A stretch of DNA of 8,750 bases from Proteiniphilum sp. UBA4977. Its GTDB lineage: Bacteria; Bacteroidota; Bacteroidia; Bacteroidales; Dysgonomonadaceae. This document shows positions 6,112 to 8,750 of this stretch, piece by piece. The position numbers were made by a program, and so were the translations under genes. The notes below the pieces were generated by a model. The model had not been told where the DNA came from, did not search any database, and saw only the letters and a program-made list of their open reading frames with translations. Numbering within the stretch: position 1 is the first letter of the stretch; the number at the start of each line of letters is the position of its first letter. The DNA lies in the NCBI GenBank assembly GCA_002398565.1, contig DGZP01000001.1, positions 1 through 8,750 on the forward strand, in the 5' to 3' direction.

Positions 6112-8750
6112 ATGGTTGAAACATTAGACATTACGCAATTACAGATGCGGGTGGAGAAACACCCCAATGTGGCAGCGGCAGGCTCTCTACTGAAAAAAGT
6201 GCATGTTTTATCGGTAACGGGTTTGCACGGGTCGTCGCGTGCAATGTTTTCAGTCGGCCTGTTTCATAAACTTCCCCGTGTATACCTTTATATCTTTAAT
6301 GATGCCGAAACGGCAGGTTATTTTTATCACGACATCACTCAGATCATGGGTGCGGGAGAAGTATTTTTTTTCCCGTCGGCCTACAAAAGGGCATCCAAGT
6401 ACGGACAGCTGGATGCGGCCAACGAGGTGCTTCGCACGGAGACGCTGAGCAGACTGCAAAGTGAGAATGAGTCTTTGGTGATCGTGAGTTATCCCGATGC
6501 GCTCGCAGAAAAGACCATCTCCCGTGAACTGCTAAAGGAAAATACGCTGAAGGTAACTGTGGGCGAACGGCTGGATGCCTCTTTCGTAAGCGAGGTGCTT
6601 GACAGTTACGGCTTTCAATATGTGGATTACGTCTATGAACCGGGACAATATGCAGTGAGGGGAAGCATTATCGACGTGTTTTCTTTCTCTGCCGAATATC
6701 CTTATCGGATCGATTTCTTTGGCGATGAGGTGGAGACCATCCGCAACTTCGAAATGGAAACGCAGCTCTCAAAGGAAAAATTCAATGATATCCGCATTGT
6801 CCCTGCCTTTGAACGTTCCGGAATGAAACAGGCTTCGCTTTTTGACTCGCTTCCCTCTTCTACTATCGTTGGCGTGGAAGATATCCGCTGGGTTAGTAGC
6901 CGCATCGAGTCACTCAATGAGGATAAACTGCATATCGACCCAAAAGATGTAGAATTTGTAAAAGCTGATCTGCTCTCGAAAGAGGATTTCATGCGGGGCA
7001 TAAAACCTTTTAAACAGGTCCGGTTCGACACCAGAATGCTGGATACACCTGATGCAGTCATTGATTTTCATACTTCGGTGCAGCCGCTCTATCATAAGAA
7101 CTTTGACATGCTGAGTGAGTCGCTACAACGGTTCCGGGATGATGGATATGCACTCTATATACTTAGTGATAGCGAAAAACAGCAAAAAAGGCTTTATCAT
7201 ATTTTTGAGGATCGAAATGATACGGTCGACTTCACTCCGGTGAACAAAACCCTGCATGAGGGCTTCTCGGATGAGACATTGAAAATCTGTTGTTTCACCG
7301 ACCATCAGATATTTGATCGTTTTCATAAGTTTAGCCTGAAGTCCGACAGGGCCCGATCGGGAAAAATTGCACTTACGCTCAAGGAGCTGAATCAGCTTCA
7401 GCCGGGCGACTTTGTGGTTCACATGGATCATGGCGTCGGAAAATTTGCAGGTTTGGTGCGACTGCGCATTGGTGACAAGGTGCAGGAGGTGATCAAGCTT
7501 ACCTATCTGAACAACGATGCCGTATTTGTATCGATTCACGCGCTACACAAGGTGTCGAAGTACAAAGGAAAAGAGGGGGAGGCACCCCAGCTGAACAAGC
7601 TGGGCTCCGGAGCATGGGAAAAGGTGAAGGAGCGAACCAAGTCGAAGATCAAAGATATTGCCCGTGACCTGATTAAACTGTATGCACAACGTCAGCAGGA
7701 AAAGGGCTTCGCCTATTCAAAGGATACATATCTGCAGACCGAGCTGGAGGCTTCATTCATGTATGAGGATACCCCAGACCAGATCAAAGCCACACGCGAT
7801 GTGAAGTCCGACATGCAGAGCGAACAGCCCATGGACAGACTGATCTGCGGGGATGTGGGTTTCGGAAAGACCGAGATCGCCATCCGTGCAGCTTTCAAGG
7901 CGGCTACCGATGGAAAACAGACGGCTGTACTGGTGCCGACCACCGTACTGGCTACACAGCATTACCATACTTTCAGTGACCGGCTGTCCAACTTTCCCGT
8001 GAAGGTGGACTACCTGAGCCGTGCGCGTACTTTTAAAGAGCAAAAAGAGATTCTCAACCGGCTGAAAGAGGGTAAAATTGATATCCTGATCGGCACACAC
8101 CGACTGGTGGGAAAGGATGTACAGTTCAAAGACCTGGGATTGCTTATCATCGACGAGGAACAAAAATTCGGTGTCTCCGTGAAGGAAAAACTGAAGCAGC
8201 TGAAGGTAAACGTGGATACGCTCACCATGACGGCAACCCCCATTCCGCGTACATTACAATTCTCTCTGATGGGGTCGCGTGACCTCTCTACCATTGGTAC
8301 CCCGCCTCCAAACCGTTATCCGGTACAGACGGAGGTACATACCTTCGATTTGGAGATCATCCGTGACGCGGTAAACTTCGAAGTAAGCCGCAATGGGCAG
8401 GTCTTCATCGTGAATAACCGTATCCAGAATATTTATGAACTGGAGGCATTGATAAAAAGGGAGATCCCGGGTATTCGTATTGCCGTGGGCCATGGACAGA
8501 TGGATCCGAAAAAACTGGAGAGCGTGATTGCCGACTTTATGAATCATGACCAGGATCTGCTGATTGCCACCACTATCATCGAATCGGGGATCGACATGCC
8601 CAACGTGAATACCATTATTGTGATTGATGCACAGAATTTTGGATTGAGCGACCTGCATCAGCTGCGTGGCAGGGTAGGGCGAAGCAACAGGAAAGCGTTC
8701 TGTTATCTGTTGGCCCCGCCACTATATACCTTGAGTAGCGACTCAAGACG
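6112..8750 (+). CDS. mfd: Transcription-repair coupling factor Mfd (3' end outside window)
   Basis: Open for 879 codons to the window edge; Bacteroidetes Mfd is usually about 1,100 aa, so roughly a fifth is missing. Mfd is an ATP-driven DNA translocase that pushes stalled RNA polymerase off DNA lesions and recruits UvrA. Residues ~1-400 are the degenerate UvrB-like N-terminus (FFPSAYKRASKYGQLDAANE near 87-106; VRGSIIDVF at 182-190, in the UvrA-binding part). Residues ~424-490 are the CarD-like RNA-polymerase-interacting domain (LQPGDFVVHMDHGVG). The RecG-like SF2 motor follows: Walker A GDVGFGKT (580-587), DEEQ (681-684), TATPIPRTL (707-715), ATTIIESGID (819-828) and QLRGRVGRS (850-858). All motor motifs are intact. 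The end of the motor and the C-terminal autoinhibitory D7 domain lie beyond the window. ATG 6112 fits the family's N-terminus; M12 at 6145 is an alternative given the very short predicted leader. Confidence 0.96.
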   Translation, partial: MVETLDITQLQMRVEKHPNVAAAGSLLKKVHVLSVTGLHGSSRAMFSVGLFHKLPRVYLYIFNDAETAGYFYHDITQIMGAGEVFFFPSAYKRASKYGQLDAANEVLRTETLSRLQSENESLVIVSYPDALAEKTISRELLKENTLKVTVGERLDASFVSEVLDSYGFQYVDYVYEPGQYAVRGSIIDVFSFSAEYPYRIDFFGDEVETIRNFEMETQLSKEKFNDIRIVPAFERSGMKQASLFDSLPSSTIVGVEDIRWVSSRIESLNEDKLHIDPKDVEFVKADLLSKEDFMRGIKPFKQVRFDTRMLDTPDAVIDFHTSVQPLYHKNFDMLSESLQRFRDDGYALYILSDSEKQQKRLYHIFEDRNDTVDFTPVNKTLHEGFSDETLKICCFTDHQIFDRFHKFSLKSDRARSGKIALTLKELNQLQPGDFVVHMDHGVGKFAGLVRLRIGDKVQEVIKLTYLNNDAVFVSIHALHKVSKYKGKEGEAPQLNKLGSGAWEKVKERTKSKIKDIARDLIKLYAQRQQEKGFAYSKDTYLQTELEASFMYEDTPDQIKATRDVKSDMQSEQPMDRLICGDVGFGKTEIAIRAAFKAATDGKQTAVLVPTTVLATQHYHTFSDRLSNFPVKVDYLSRARTFKEQKEILNRLKEGKIDILIGTHRLVGKDVQFKDLGLLIIDEEQKFGVSVKEKLKQLKVNVDTLTMTATPIPRTLQFSLMGSRDLSTIGTPPPNRYPVQTEVHTFDLEIIRDAVNFEVSRNGQVFIVNNRIQNIYELEALIKREIPGIRIAVGHGQMDPKKLESVIADFMNHDQDLLIATTIIESGIDMPNVNTIIVIDAQNFGLSDLHQLRGRVGRSNRKAFCYLLAPPLYTLSSDSR

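Noticed and set aside
7123..7539. Open frames on the - strand opposite mfd (also 7753-8163 and 8254-8658)
   Set aside because: They are shadows of the strongly conserved mfd coding strand and show no recognisable protein features.
8730..8747. Perfect 7-bp inverted repeat CTTGAGT/ACTCAAG with a 4-base loop
   Set aside because: It sits inside the conserved mfd reading frame, has no T-run after it, and is short enough to arise by chance.

Overview
The window looks like a chromosomal segment from a member of the Bacteroidales (Bacteroidetes/Bacteroidota); I cannot fix the family or genus. The clues are a secreted DUF3244-type protein, a C-terminal LuxR-like HTH fragment of the kind Bacteroidetes fuse to TPR/coiled-coil sensors, a GT3 (eukaryote-like) glycogen synthase next to a DUF3417-type alpha-glucan phosphorylase, and several sequences matching the Bacteroidetes -7 promoter element TAnnTTTG. 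Shine-Dalgarno sequences are mostly absent, which also fits. There are no tRNAs, rRNAs, insertion sequences, CRISPR arrays or phage genes.

Region 1 (1-1545, + strand) is a small regulatory block. It holds the 3' end of a coiled-coil/HTH regulator that begins outside the window. A 177-bp gap with a good promoter candidate (575-582) follows. Next come a 142-aa exported DUF3244-like protein and an unusually short 160-aa AraC-family regulator. The last two overlap by 14 bp and are almost certainly one transcription unit. Their target is unknown.

Region 2 (1625-6041, - strand) is a glycogen module read right to left: GT3 glycogen synthase (564 aa), a 106-bp gap, then GT35 alpha-glucan phosphorylase (854 aa). 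One enzyme builds alpha-1,4-glucan and the other degrades it to glucose-1-phosphate. A perfect 10-bp hairpin at 1625-1651, flanked by T-runs on both strands, probably terminates both this operon and the converging AraC gene.

Region 3 (6112-8750, + strand) is mfd, the transcription-repair coupling factor. It is open through 879 codons and is cut by the window end before its C-terminal UvrA-regulating domain. mfd and the glycogen synthase are divergent, with only 70 bp between their ATGs. That gap holds two back-to-back TACCTTTG elements, one per strand, which form the arms of a perfect 9-bp inverted repeat. A third ACCTTTG copy sits next to one arm.

Most of the window is ordinary housekeeping and storage metabolism. 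The points most worth checking are the symmetric divergent promoter, the exported-protein/mini-AraC pair, and the loss of the eukaryotic arginine cluster in the glycogen synthase. I see no clear evidence of a wholly new system.
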